This document shows, piece after piece, positions 44,863 through 54,001 of a stretch of DNA of 64,000 nucleotides. Source of the stretch: Spirosoma luteum DSM 19990. GTDB lineage: Bacteria > Bacteroidota > Bacteroidia > Cytophagales > Spirosomataceae. Every line of letters begins with the position of its first letter. The stretch's first letter is position 1. The stretch spans positions 191 through 64,190 of the forward strand of contig NZ_KB893267.1 of assembly GCF_000374065.1 (NCBI RefSeq), written 5' to 3'. The notes below the pieces were generated by a model, which saw nothing but the letters and a program-made list of their open reading frames with translations, was not told where the DNA came from and made no database searches. The translations under genes and the position numbers were made by a program.

Positions 44863-46656
44863 ATGGCAACCACTTATTTCAGCAAACGTAATCTACACTT
44901 CCTGCTCCACGAAGTATTCAAAGCCGAAGAACTTACCAAATACGCCTATTTCAGTGCCCACGACCGCGAAACATTCAACCTCGTGCTGGACTCGGCTACC
45001 TACATTGCCGATACGCTCATGCATCCGTACCTGAAAGAGGTAGATAGAAATCAGCCCGAACTGAAAAATGGGCAGGTGACGGTGCATCCCAAAGTGAAAG
45101 AATACATAAAAGCGGTGGGCGAAGCCGGGATTATCGGGGCAGGATTTCCGTTTGAACAGGGCGGCCAGCAACTTCCCGAAATGATCAGTTCCTGCATCGG
45201 ATTTATCCTGATGGCAGCCAACAACGGGATGATGTACATCGGTCTTACCTCGGGGGCGGCTCACCTGGTCACGTCCTTCGGCACCCCCGAACTCATCGAA
45301 ACATACGTGCCTAATATGCTGAATGGCAAATGGCAGGGTACTATGGCCCTTACGGAACCACAGGCCGGCTCGTCGCTGTCGGACGTAACCACGTCAGCCA
45401 CGCCCCAGCCCGATGGATCGTACAAAATCAGGGGGCAGAAAGTGTTTATCTCGGCGGGCGACCATGATGCTACCGACAATATCATTCACCTCATGCTGGC
45501 CCGCATCGACGGGGCACCGAAGGGTACGAAAGGTATCTCGCTGTTCGTGGTGCCCAAATACCGCCTTGATGGACAGCCCAACGATGTGACGTCCACGGGG
45601 GTGTACCACAAGATGGGCCAGAAAGGCGTGCCCGCCATGCACCTCACGATGGGTTCCAATGACGATACCATTGGGTACATCGTCGGTGAGCCGCATCAGG
45701 GATTGCCTTATATGTTCCAAATGATGAACGAAGCCCGAATTGGGGTGGGCATGACGGCAGCCGCCATCGCTACGGCGGCTTATCACGCAGCTCTGGAGTA
45801 CGCAAAAGAACGCCCGCAGAGTCGGCGATTGAACCAGAAAGGGCAACTGGATGCGCCCCAGACGGCTATCATCAACCACCCCGACGTGCGCCGGATGCTT
45901 CTGTTCCAGAAAGCGGTAACGGAAGGTTCGTTATCCCTGCTGATTGAAGCGGCCCGGCTGTACGACATCAGTCAGGTGGCCGAGGGCGAGGAGAAAGAGA
46001 ACGCGTTTCTGCTGCTCGATTTGCTGATGCCGGTGGCCAAATCGTACCCCTCCGAAATGGGTGTTCAGTCGGTCAGTCAGAGTTTGCAGACGTTCGGCGG
46101 GTACGGCTTCACGGAAGATTTCCCGGTGGAACAACTCTACCGCGACATTCGCATTACGCCCATTTACGAAGGCACTACCGGTATTCAGGCGCAGGATTTA
46201 CTCGGTCGCAAAATGACGATGAAGGGCGGAAAGGCCCCGCAATTGCTGTTTGCCGAAATGCAGCGAACTATTGCCGAAGCCAGCACCCACAACGACCTGA
46301 AACGCTACGCTGACCAACTCTCGGACGAACTAAGCCGGGTGCAGGACGTGATGAAAAGCCTGATGCCCCACGTGATGCAGGGCGACATGGAACGGTACCT
46401 CTCCGATGCGACCTTATTCCTGGAGTTTTTCGGGATTGTGGTGGTGGCGTGGCAGTGGCTAAAGCAAGCCGTAGTGGCGCAGGAAACTCTACTCACCCAA
46501 AACCCGCAGGGCGATGAACTGGCCTTTTACGAAGGCAAGCTGCACACCATGAAGTTCTATTTCCACTACGAAGTCCCTAAAACGCTGGGCCTCGCCGTGC
46601 GGTTGAAAGACCCGGAAGTGCTGACCATCGTAACAGAGAAAGAGCTGGCCTTGTAA
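44863..46656 (+). CDS. Acyl-CoA dehydrogenase family protein
   Basis: A 597-residue flavoprotein. The middle domain carries TEPQAGSSLSDVTTSA, and the catalytic-base region reads YRDIRITPIYEGTTGIQAQD with the Glu of YEG. About 130 residues follow as the long C-terminal domain seen in the ~600-residue branch (LLFAEMQRTIAEAS onward). It oxidises acyl-CoA esters with FAD. The N-terminus (YFSKRNLHFLLHEVFKAEEL) also fits this Bacteroidota branch. No other beta-oxidation gene lies near, so its chain-length range is unknown. Confidence 0.93.
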   Translation: MATTYFSKRNLHFLLHEVFKAEELTKYAYFSAHDRETFNLVLDSATYIADTLMHPYLKEVDRNQPELKNGQVTVHPKVKEYIKAVGEAGIIGAGFPFEQGGQQLPEMISSCIGFILMAANNGMMYIGLTSGAAHLVTSFGTPELIETYVPNMLNGKWQGTMALTEPQAGSSLSDVTTSATPQPDGSYKIRGQKVFISAGDHDATDNIIHLMLARIDGAPKGTKGISLFVVPKYRLDGQPNDVTSTGVYHKMGQKGVPAMHLTMGSNDDTIGYIVGEPHQGLPYMFQMMNEARIGVGMTAAAIATAAYHAALEYAKERPQSRRLNQKGQLDAPQTAIINHPDVRRMLLFQKAVTEGSLSLLIEAARLYDISQVAEGEEKENAFLLLDLLMPVAKSYPSEMGVQSVSQSLQTFGGYGFTEDFPVEQLYRDIRITPIYEGTTGIQAQDLLGRKMTMKGGKAPQLLFAEMQRTIAEASTHNDLKRYADQLSDELSRVQDVMKSLMPHVMQGDMERYLSDATLFLEFFGIVVVAWQWLKQAVVAQETLLTQNPQGDELAFYEGKLHTMKFYFHYEVPKTLGLAVRLKDPEVLTIVTEKELAL

Positions 46657-46729
46657 GGATTAGTCAGGCCATTTCCAGCAGTATATCAGCCGGTATATCC
46701 AGTCGGATAGATAGTACTTTACCCGCCGA

Positions 46730-47938
46730 CTAAAAGCCATAGCGAGGCAATTCAATTCCATTTAGCTGATTTTCGTCCTGGACGGTAGACGGTCTGAAAC
46801 GATTCATGACCTTCTTGACGGCCTTGCTGGATATCAGGCCCGCCAGTTTATTTATGATGGCCACTCCGGTGGCGGTGGTTGGGTAGAGTAAATGGGGAAC
46901 ACCGGGTGGTAGCCGTTGCACCGATTCAACATAAGGGCGCATGAGTTTTTCGTAACTGGCAAACGCATCCTGATACCGCTCATGGCGCGATAATTCACCA
47001 GCGAGTAGATAAGCTCCTACCATCGCCAGGGTAACTCCTTTGCCCGTAAGGGGTGAGGGGCAATAGGCCGCATCGCCAATCATGCCCAGACGGCCCCTGA
47101 ACCAATGAGGAGCTTTAATCTGACCGATACCATCGAAATAATATTCCTCCCCTTTTTCGAGGGCCTCCGTCAGTCGGGACGCTTCCCAACCGGCATCGGA
47201 TAGCTTTTGTACCAGCAATTGTTTCTGATCATGCGGGTCCAGCTTCTCAAAGGCTGCTGGCGGATAAAGAAAGAAAAAGGACGCCCTGGTCGTTCCCTTG
47301 CTATCCGGCCGAAGCAGTAGTATCCGCGACTTATTAGCCGTATACCAGCGGGCCCAGCTGGTATCGGTCTCCGTTCTGGGAATGGTCAGGTAAGCGACAC
47401 ACAGACCCAGGTACTTGAAAACCGATTCGTCGTTGAACATCAGTTTTCTGGTTTTAGACCGAATGCCATCGGCGGCAATGACTAACTCGTAGGTTTCCTG
47501 TTGTCCATCCGAAAAGGTGACCCTTACCTGCTCGTCGTTCTGTTCCAGCTGGCTAATCTGGGTGTTGAACCGGTACGTTACGTTTTGCCTGGTGTGTTCA
47601 TAGAGTATATTGACCAGATCTCCTCTCAAAATCTCCATCTCATCGGTTATACTGAGCGGGTGGTCTCCGGCGAAAGCAGCCGCGACCCGGTTATGCCTGT
47701 CAACCCATTGAATACCAACTTCGTTTGAGCCGACCGCTCGGATTTCATCCTCAATTCCCATCCAGCGGGCAATCGGCCTGGCAGGTCCGCTGGCATCAAT
47801 ACTTTGTCCGCCCAATCGGAGCGAAGGTGCCTTTTCAACGATGGTAACCTTAAATCCGTGTTTGTGTAGCCAATACGCTAACGTTGGTCCCGCAATACTG
47901 GCCCCCGAAATAAGAATTCTAGTCTTTTCCTGTGTCAT
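46730..47938 (-). CDS. FAD-dependent monooxygenase (PHBH/TetX-like fold)
   Basis: A 402-residue flavoprotein. The FAD-binding GxGxxG is present as ISGASIAGPTLAYWLHKHGF (about 10-30). IVEKAP and IAADGIRSKTRKLMF follow (DG motif), then LGMIGDAAYCPSPLTGKGVT (GD motif). This fits the group A monooxygenases that hydroxylate aromatic or polyketide substrates, including tetracycline-inactivating TetX. The substrate cannot be inferred. The small gene 47919-48059 overlaps its start by 20 bp and may be cotranscribed. Confidence 0.9.
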   Translation of the reverse strand: MTQEKTRILISGASIAGPTLAYWLHKHGFKVTIVEKAPSLRLGGQSIDASGPARPIARWMGIEDEIRAVGSNEVGIQWVDRHNRVAAAFAGDHPLSITDEMEILRGDLVNILYEHTRQNVTYRFNTQISQLEQNDEQVRVTFSDGQQETYELVIAADGIRSKTRKLMFNDESVFKYLGLCVAYLTIPRTETDTSWARWYTANKSRILLLRPDSKGTTRASFFFLYPPAAFEKLDPHDQKQLLVQKLSDAGWEASRLTEALEKGEEYYFDGIGQIKAPHWFRGRLGMIGDAAYCPSPLTGKGVTLAMVGAYLLAGELSRHERYQDAFASYEKLMRPYVESVQRLPPGVPHLLYPTTATGVAIINKLAGLISSKAVKKVMNRFRPSTVQDENQLNGIELPRYGF

Positions 47939-48059
47939 AATCGCCTGACAAATTATCGATTGTTTTTTGAGGCTTAATTCCTGTGTGACAAAAAGGACAC
48001 CTATCAGGTGCCCCTATAATCGTCAAATCTCCTGTTGAATGCCGGACTGTATAGTCCAT
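47919..48059 (-). CDS. Small hypothetical protein with a CxxC pair
   Basis: The ATG at 48059 gives 46 residues (MDYTVRHSTGDLTIIGAPDR, then CPFCHTGIKP) and overlaps the start of the monooxygenase by 20 bp. The single CPFC motif and following H resemble half a zinc ribbon, so it may be a truncated piece of a longer zinc-ribbon protein. It may also be a real mini-protein coupled to the monooxygenase. Confidence 0.4.
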   Translation of the reverse strand: MDYTVRHSTGDLTIIGAPDRCPFCHTGIKPQKTIDNLSGDYDTGKD

Positions 48060-48454
48060 TTCGCATTTTTTAATACTCACCAACGCCAATATCGCCCGCA
48101 AGCTACCCTCTGTTTCACCGTTTTACCCGCCCTTCTGATAGAGCGTCGTTCTACAGGCATGGGATCTAAAGAGCGGACACCCCGCATATTCTCCCTGCCG
48201 GATTTGGCTCAATCAGGCGGGTATAGCGCAGCAGAGTATAGCCGGAAACCGCACTACATATTATTGTGCGCGATTTTGTGAAATCATGCACGAATAATTC
48301 ACTGGTTACTACCACCTTTCAGCTTGTTGAACTCTCAAAAATGCTGTCTTATATTCGTATCAAAATTAAAGAAATGACTCCATTTTCACACATCCAAACC
48401 CGTTTCATCCTGTTTACCTAACGGTAGTAAAAGCTCGGAATTCTGCTTGCTCCC
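48060..48454. other. Intergenic stretch between the small CxxC gene and the AddB-like nuclease end
   Basis: No supported gene. An 80-codon plus-strand frame (48039-48281) lacks any recognisable motif and runs antisense to the small CxxC gene. The stretch from about 48250 to 48420 is AT-richer than its neighbours, but no clear promoter or terminator hairpin was found. Confidence 0.4.
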
Positions 48455-51400
48455 CTACCGCCCGCAGATGCCTTTGAAATCGCAGTATTGGCAGGTATCC
48501 AGTTTATCGGTTTTGCGAAAAGGTTCGTTCACGTCGAGGAGCCGGTGGATTAATTGTTGCAGCAGGGCTTCCGAATCCCGGATGTACTGGTCGGGGTCGT
48601 CGTTGCTGTCGAAGCGAACGGGGTTAGTCTTGAAGCCCCCCTGTACATCCCGGAAGGAGTAAAAACCGGCTTCTACCGGCATGCCTTGTGCGGGGAAAAT
48701 ATCTAGTTTGGCCCGGTCGCGGGGCAGGCCGCCGTGTTCCTGAATGTTTTTCAGGGCCAGGTAGCGGTAAAGCCATACCTGCCGCATCTTCTCCTGCGCC
48801 CCGTCGCCCAGCAGTTTTTCCAGCAGGTCTTCTTTCTTCACGTCCGGCAATTTGACGCTACCGGTCTTATAGTCGACAATACGAATGATATCGCCGTACT
48901 GCTCAATGCGGTCTACCTTGCCCGCTATCCGAACCCGGATGGTGTCGCCCCCGTCCATTGGCACGGTCAGGTAGGTTTCCAGCGTTTGTTCCGTACCAAT
49001 TACCGTCAACCCAGTCAGTTTGCCCTGCTCCTGCTGAAAATCGAGCATCAGCTTCTGGGCCAGTTCATAGAGCAGCAGGTTCATGCCCGACTCGATTACC
49101 CGCCCTTTCATGGACTTGTTGAACTCTTCGGCCAGCAGGTTCCGGATAATCGTCTCGTCAACAGGCTTGTTCAGCAATTTATAGTCCTGGTCCAGCCGTT
49201 CCAGCACCTTGTGGACCCAATCGCCAAACTGGGCCACACCCATTTTTTCCTCGATGTCTTCCTCCTCGCTGATCTTCACAATCCGGCTGAAGTAAAACCG
49301 CATGGAGCAGGAAATAAACTGGTTCAGGTAGGACGGATATAGCCCTTTTCCGGTTAGGGTCTTGATGAGTTCGGCGCGAATGGTTTCGGTTTTGGGCACG
49401 CTCAGCGTCGATAAATCAGCGACTTTACTATCGCCCTTCCGGCCAAAGCGTACCGTTGGTTTGATCAGCTGAATGCGCGGATGCCGGAGTCGGGTGGCCT
49501 CTTCCAATCGTCCTTCGCTAAACAGCGTTTCCCGTTCCGTTTCCGACAGCCGGTTCGCTTTCTCAACCAGTTCATGTTCCAGTTGCCGGATATAGCGGCT
49601 TGGCTCCCCTTTACTGTTGCCGTACGCATCGGTCGAGGTGGTGTGTAGTAGCACAATATCGGTAGCCCGTTGCAGCAGCCGGTAGAAGTGATAGGCCATC
49701 ACGGCTTCCTGCTCGCGGTAGGTGGGCATCTTCAGTTCGGCGGCAATATCGAACGGAATCAGGGAGTTGAGTTTCCGCGACTGGGGCAATATACCTTCGT
49801 TGACCGACAGGATAATGACCCGCTCAAAATCCAGCGCCCGGGTTTCCAGCATCCCCATAATCTGCAACCGGCTTTTGCCTTCACTCGTAAACGGAATGCT
49901 CGTTTGCCGGATGAGTTCGTACAGAAACTGCCGGAAACTCTTCACCGTCACGGGCGTACCGTCTTCCAATTCGGCCTGCCGGTCCAGCGTGGCTTCCAGC
50001 TGCTTGAGCAGGGTAAAAAACAGGTACAGGTACTCGATTTCGATGGCATCCTGGCTCACCCGATACACATCCCGCAGTTGTTCAATGAGGTCGTAGAACA
50101 GTCGGATAGCCCGCATGGGGTCTTCGTTCGGCCAGCGCGCAAACAGAATCTGCACTAGCGGATCGTCCTGCCCTAACTCCCTTATTTCCTGTTCGGTCAG
50201 GTACACGCGCTGCTCCTTCACGATTTCTTTGGCAATCCACTGGAACAGCGGCTCCGGTGGCAGCACCTCTCCCGTTTCCGCAAAGCCACCCGGCCATGTC
50301 AGGTTCCTGATACGTTCGTACTGCTTCACAAACGGGTGATTCAGCACTTTTACGACGTGGCGGTGGTGGTATTTGGGAATGCGCAGGTCGCGCCCGTCTT
50401 TCGTTCGGAACTCGTGTACCGTCCGCTGCATCTCGAACAGCGTGTCCACCAGCGTGAACAGTAGCGACGATTTGAGCGACAGGCCCATCGTAACGTTCAG
50501 GTCAACTACGCTTTCGTCCAGGGCGTAGAGCACCGGAATCAGCAGGGTTTCGTCGGCGAGAACGATGGCGGTTTTGGGTGAGCGACGGGCTGTTGCCGAT
50601 GCCGGATCGAATCCGTTCGTGTCGTATTGCTCCTCGGCTTTCCACTCGCTTAAGATCTTCCCGGCCACCTTCGCCTGCATACTGGCGTTGGGCACCCCGA
50701 CGATACGGATGTTTTTTTCGGTCCCCAGCAAATCGTTAGACAGATCGTTATTATTCTGAGCGGAGAACAGCCAGCCCTCCTTCCGGTACCGGCGCAGGAA
50801 TTCGCCGGACTCCTGCCGCCAGTCGTTGATATAATACTGGTCGGCATCCCAGAAAATTTCCGCCTTCTGCGCATTCAGCAGTATCTGAATGATGTGCTCT
50901 TCGGCACGACTCAGGGCGTTGAAACCCACGAAATACACCCGTTCGTAGGCCAGGTTATCCCGAATCTGCGCTTCCACATTTTGGGCCAGTCGCCGGTAGG
51001 CCATGCCCCGGTAGGCCAGCCCCTGCCGGTCAAGCCGCTCTTGTAAGGCCTTGTAGGCAGTGTGCAGGTTCTCGAAGAGTTTGAAATAGCGCGCCGTACC
51101 CGCCGTTTCCAGGATGGGAGCCGCCTGGGGAGGGGCGTTCACCTGCCAGCGTTTCAGGGCCTCGGCCGCCGTCAGGTAACTGAATAGTTCGGATGGGCTG
51201 ACGAGGTACTGGTCAATGCGGTCAAAATCGGCGAGCAGTACGGTGGCCCAGCCAATAAACTGCTCAAACTCGACCAATGGGTCAATCGCCCGGAAAACCT
51301 CGTAGAGTTCAAACAACAGGCTGACCGAGTCTATTAACTGCACTCCGGCAGCCTGGGTAATAAAATCATCGACGGCTAGAGCGTGGGGAGCCAGAAAAGG

Positions 51401-51535
51401 CCGGTCAGACAACGCCGACAGTTCGTCCAGAAAGACCGAAACGGCCCGGCGTGTGGGGAGTATCACCCAAATCTCGCTCATGCTTTCGCCGTGAGCATCA
51501 AAAATTCGTTGAGCAGTTTGCTGTAAAAACGTCAT
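48455..51535 (-). CDS. AddB-like helicase-nuclease with PD-(D/E)XK domain
   Basis: A 1026-residue protein. The N-terminus reads TFLQQTAQRIFDAHG, then PTRRAVSVFLDELSAL, without a canonical Walker A, so this is the AddB-type inactivated helicase. The C-terminal PD-(D/E)XK nuclease has IRIVDYKTGSVKLPDVKKED (D-x(n)-YKTG). An Fe-S-type cysteine set fits AddB: FISCSMRFYF near residue 745, and TCQYCDFKGIC at the end. Such proteins pair with AddA to process double-strand breaks; no addA lies in the window. The last residues are GICGR. Confidence 0.85.
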   Translation of the reverse strand: MTFLQQTAQRIFDAHGESMSEIWVILPTRRAVSVFLDELSALSDRPFLAPHALAVDDFITQAAGVQLIDSVSLLFELYEVFRAIDPLVEFEQFIGWATVLLADFDRIDQYLVSPSELFSYLTAAEALKRWQVNAPPQAAPILETAGTARYFKLFENLHTAYKALQERLDRQGLAYRGMAYRRLAQNVEAQIRDNLAYERVYFVGFNALSRAEEHIIQILLNAQKAEIFWDADQYYINDWRQESGEFLRRYRKEGWLFSAQNNNDLSNDLLGTEKNIRIVGVPNASMQAKVAGKILSEWKAEEQYDTNGFDPASATARRSPKTAIVLADETLLIPVLYALDESVVDLNVTMGLSLKSSLLFTLVDTLFEMQRTVHEFRTKDGRDLRIPKYHHRHVVKVLNHPFVKQYERIRNLTWPGGFAETGEVLPPEPLFQWIAKEIVKEQRVYLTEQEIRELGQDDPLVQILFARWPNEDPMRAIRLFYDLIEQLRDVYRVSQDAIEIEYLYLFFTLLKQLEATLDRQAELEDGTPVTVKSFRQFLYELIRQTSIPFTSEGKSRLQIMGMLETRALDFERVIILSVNEGILPQSRKLNSLIPFDIAAELKMPTYREQEAVMAYHFYRLLQRATDIVLLHTTSTDAYGNSKGEPSRYIRQLEHELVEKANRLSETERETLFSEGRLEEATRLRHPRIQLIKPTVRFGRKGDSKVADLSTLSVPKTETIRAELIKTLTGKGLYPSYLNQFISCSMRFYFSRIVKISEEEDIEEKMGVAQFGDWVHKVLERLDQDYKLLNKPVDETIIRNLLAEEFNKSMKGRVIESGMNLLLYELAQKLMLDFQQEQGKLTGLTVIGTEQTLETYLTVPMDGGDTIRVRIAGKVDRIEQYGDIIRIVDYKTGSVKLPDVKKEDLLEKLLGDGAQEKMRQVWLYRYLALKNIQEHGGLPRDRAKLDIFPAQGMPVEAGFYSFRDVQGGFKTNPVRFDSNDDPDQYIRDSEALLQQLIHRLLDVNEPFRKTDKLDTCQYCDFKGICGR

Positions 51536-51614
51536 TAACTAAGTACTGTGGAAAGCATCGTACAGTAAAGTTAACCCATTACCCGGCGACTACGGCCGAC
51601 CCGGCAAACTATTC

Positions 51615-52211
51615 TTAATGCATCCGGTCGCTCCGCAAGCCCAGTGACTGCATAATGCCGGCTTCTTCGACCAGGAATTCTTTCCACCGCTCCCGAACGC
51701 GCTGGGCGGGTACGTACGTTTCGGCTAGTTCGATAAAACTACGGTAATGCCCCGCTTCCGAAATCATCAGTTCGTGGTAGAACTTCCGAAGTCCGTCATC
51801 AGCAATGTGTTCCGAAAGCAGTTTGAACCGTTCGCAGCTTCGGGCTTCAATCAGCGCGTTCATCAGCAGGTTGTCCATCATCTGTTCCAGGTAGTCGTTG
51901 ATAGACCGGCGCAGGCGGCTTCGCAACTGATTGACGTATTCGTCCTTCCGCGGCCGTCCGAGCGGGATGTCGCGTTTGTGAAGTTCTTTCAATACCCGCT
52001 GAAAATGTCCCCACTCCTCGGCTACAATGGGGGTGAGTACGGCAATCAACTGCGGCTTATCGAAATACTGGACAATGAGCGAGATGCAGGACGAAGCCGC
52101 TTTCTGTTCGCAGTAGGCATGGTCGATCAGGATTTCGCCGATATTCATTTCGGCAATGTTGACCCAGCGCGGGTCCGTGGGCAGTTCAAGCCCCAGCGTA
52201 GTCAGTGACAT
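51615..52211 (-). CDS. miaE: tRNA-(ms2io6A)-hydroxylase
   Basis: The ATG at 52211 (MSLTTLGLELPTDPRWVNIA) gives 198 residues. The di-iron four-helix bundle of MiaE is visible: ILIDHAYCEQKAASS, PIVAEEWGHFQRVL, LIEARSCERFKLL and ISEAGHYRSFIELA, giving the E, ExxH, E and ExxH ligands. The enzyme hydroxylates the isopentenyl group of ms2i6A37 in tRNAs reading U-starting codons, using oxygen. The longer open frame to 52268 has no support. Confidence 0.9.
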   Translation of the reverse strand: MSLTTLGLELPTDPRWVNIAEMNIGEILIDHAYCEQKAASSCISLIVQYFDKPQLIAVLTPIVAEEWGHFQRVLKELHKRDIPLGRPRKDEYVNQLRSRLRRSINDYLEQMMDNLLMNALIEARSCERFKLLSEHIADDGLRKFYHELMISEAGHYRSFIELAETYVPAQRVRERWKEFLVEEAGIMQSLGLRSDRMH

Positions 52212-52298
52212 ATGGCAGCGAATCAAATCCAAAGATAAAGCTTTGCCAGCAAACGGGCGATTTCGCAACCTCCGGCCCTGGTTTTGTGTTCATTCGAT

Positions 52299-52985
52299 AT
52301 GAAATCAACGTATCGCTATTTTCTTGTTCCCCTATTCCTTTTCGGCCTGTTTGGACTGGTCGGTTGTCAGCAACAGTCATCCAGCGCCACAGTAGCCAGT
52401 ACGGACACCAGTCCGGCTACCCTGCCCACGCTGCAACCCGGCGAAGCAGTGGCTACCTTTGCCGCTGGCTGTTTCTGGTGTACCGAAGCCCAGTTCGAAT
52501 CCCTGCGGGGTGTGCGTGAAGTAGTGTCGGGCTACGCCGGTGGTGAGCTGGACAAGCCAACGTATGAGCAGGTCGGCAGCGGGCAAACGGGTCACGCCGA
52601 ATCCTTCCAGGTGTATTATGACCCAAAGGTTATTCCGTTCGACACCCTCGTCAAAGCGTTTTTCATTGGGCACGATGCCAGTTCGCTGAATCGGCAGGGG
52701 CCGGACGTGGGTACGCAATACCGCTCCATTGCCTTCTACCGGACACCCGCCGAAAAAGCCGTTATCGAAGCCGCCATTCAGCGCGAAAACGCATCCGGGC
52801 ACTACAGTCGCCCCGTTGTAACCCAGGTTTTACCGTTCAAGGAGTTCTTTCCGGCAGAGGTCTACCACCAGGGTTACTACTACAGTCACCCCAGTGAGCT
52901 ATATGTCAGCAGCGTTTCGAGGCCCAAAGTCGAGAAGTTCCGGGACCGGATGGCGAGCTGGCTGAAACCGGATGTAAAAAACTAA
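52299..52985 (+). CDS. msrA: Peptide-methionine (S)-S-oxide reductase, lipoprotein form
   Basis: The ATG at 52299 (MKSTYRYFLVPLFLFGLFGL) gives 228 residues with a lipoprotein signal peptide (lipobox LVGC, C23). MsrA signatures are AAGCFWCTEAQFESLRGV (catalytic C58 of GCFWC), SGYAGG, YEQVGSGQTGHAE and FKEFFPAEVYHQGYY. Export as a lipoprotein suits repair of oxidised envelope proteins. MiaE upstream is divergent, with an 87-bp gap. The only cysteines after the lipobox are C58 and C61, and MsrA resolving cysteines usually lie in the C-terminal tail, so reduction may use another partner. Confidence 0.92.
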   Translation: MKSTYRYFLVPLFLFGLFGLVGCQQQSSSATVASTDTSPATLPTLQPGEAVATFAAGCFWCTEAQFESLRGVREVVSGYAGGELDKPTYEQVGSGQTGHAESFQVYYDPKVIPFDTLVKAFFIGHDASSLNRQGPDVGTQYRSIAFYRTPAEKAVIEAAIQRENASGHYSRPVVTQVLPFKEFFPAEVYHQGYYYSHPSELYVSSVSRPKVEKFRDRMASWLKPDVKN

Positions 52986-53170
52986 TTGTTTCAGACATTC
53001 GGCCCGCCCTGGGGCATTTTGTCAGGTCCCGCAACCGTTCGGCCAAATCTGATATTGCGGGAATGAACCGAACCTCGTAACATTGTTCAGTAATTCAACG
53101 AACGGATTGCCCCGCATGGAGTGCCCAGCATGGAGTGCCCAGCGGGATTTCCGGTAACTGACTGAATACA

Positions 53171-53881
53171 ATGCCTGAACCAGACAAATCCATTGGCCAG
53201 AAAATCCTGAGCTTCTTTGTGAAGGAGGATGAACCGGGCGTTGCCACGGGTACGCCCCCGGCTCCTGCTGCAGCCGCAACACCCCGCCCCGCCCCGGTGC
53301 CCGACCAGATCCAGCCCGGCTCCACATCTTCTACCGCCCCCCCTTCGGAAGCAGTCGACGCAAAGTTTGCCGAACACCTCGCCAACGTACTCGCGCAGAG
53401 TAATCCGCCGGGACCCGATTATTTCGAGTTTCGCGAAACACTCCGCAGCCTGAATAACCTCGGCCTGTCCGAAGAAAAGCAGTTTCAGGCGGCCTGGGCA
53501 AGTTTCAAAGCGCTCGCCGGGCCAAATGGCCCGGCTGACGTAAATACGTTGACGAGCACGGCAAATGGGTATATTGCGGCCCTGAACAAGGACCGGGATG
53601 GGTTCGGCAAGAGCGTGGAGGCAGCGCTGGCGGATCGGGTTGGTGGCTTGCAGAACGAACAGAAACGCCTGCAATCGGAAAACGAAGCCCTGGCGAAGCA
53701 ACTGGTTGAGATTCAGAAACAAATCGATACCAACAAAAACCGGCTCACAGCCATTGAAGGCGATATTAGCGAACAAAGCGCGAAGATTACACAGAACCAA
53801 CAGCGGTACGAGTCGACCTTTGCCCACTTCCAGAACCAGATTAAAGGCGATATTAACAAAATGACACAGTATCTAAAATAA
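53171..53881 (+). CDS. Coiled-coil protein, first gene of a three-gene cassette
   Basis: A 236-residue protein: a short amphipathic start (SIGQKILSFFVKEDE), a Pro/Ala/Thr-rich linker (about 22-60), a helical domain (about 60-130; FRETLRSLNNLGLSEEKQFQ) and a coiled coil (about 150-235; NEQKRLQSENEALAKQLVEI). There is no signal peptide or membrane segment. No known family was recognised. It is followed 121 bp later by a membrane coiled-coil protein, then a membrane-anchored Ppx-like protein, all co-directional. Confidence 0.75.
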   Translation: MPEPDKSIGQKILSFFVKEDEPGVATGTPPAPAAAATPRPAPVPDQIQPGSTSSTAPPSEAVDAKFAEHLANVLAQSNPPGPDYFEFRETLRSLNNLGLSEEKQFQAAWASFKALAGPNGPADVNTLTSTANGYIAALNKDRDGFGKSVEAALADRVGGLQNEQKRLQSENEALAKQLVEIQKQIDTNKNRLTAIEGDISEQSAKITQNQQRYESTFAHFQNQIKGDINKMTQYLK

Positions 53882-53895
53882 GGTATGAGGTATTC

Positions 53896-53961
53896 AGTTT
53901 ACGGTTTATCGTTTTTGGTTGGCTGGCTCCAGCCTAAGCGATCCAATACAAACCGTAAACT
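53896..53961. repeat. Intergenic inverted repeat with AAACCGTAAACT arms
   Basis: Perfect 12-bp arms (53896-53907 and 53950-53961, AGTTTACGGTTT and AAACCGTAAACT). The spacer contains a second perfect hairpin GGCTGG-CT-CCAGCC (53921-53934), and more ACCATAAACC/CGTAAACC copies follow up to 53988. It belongs to the same repeat wording as 4857-4940. Confidence 0.7.
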
Positions 53962-54001
53962 ATAAATCGTAAACCACAAACCATAAACCTAATTCCAATC
54001 A

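Noticed and set aside
48039-48281. 80-codon plus-strand open frame
   Set aside because: Antisense to the small CxxC gene and without recognisable motifs.
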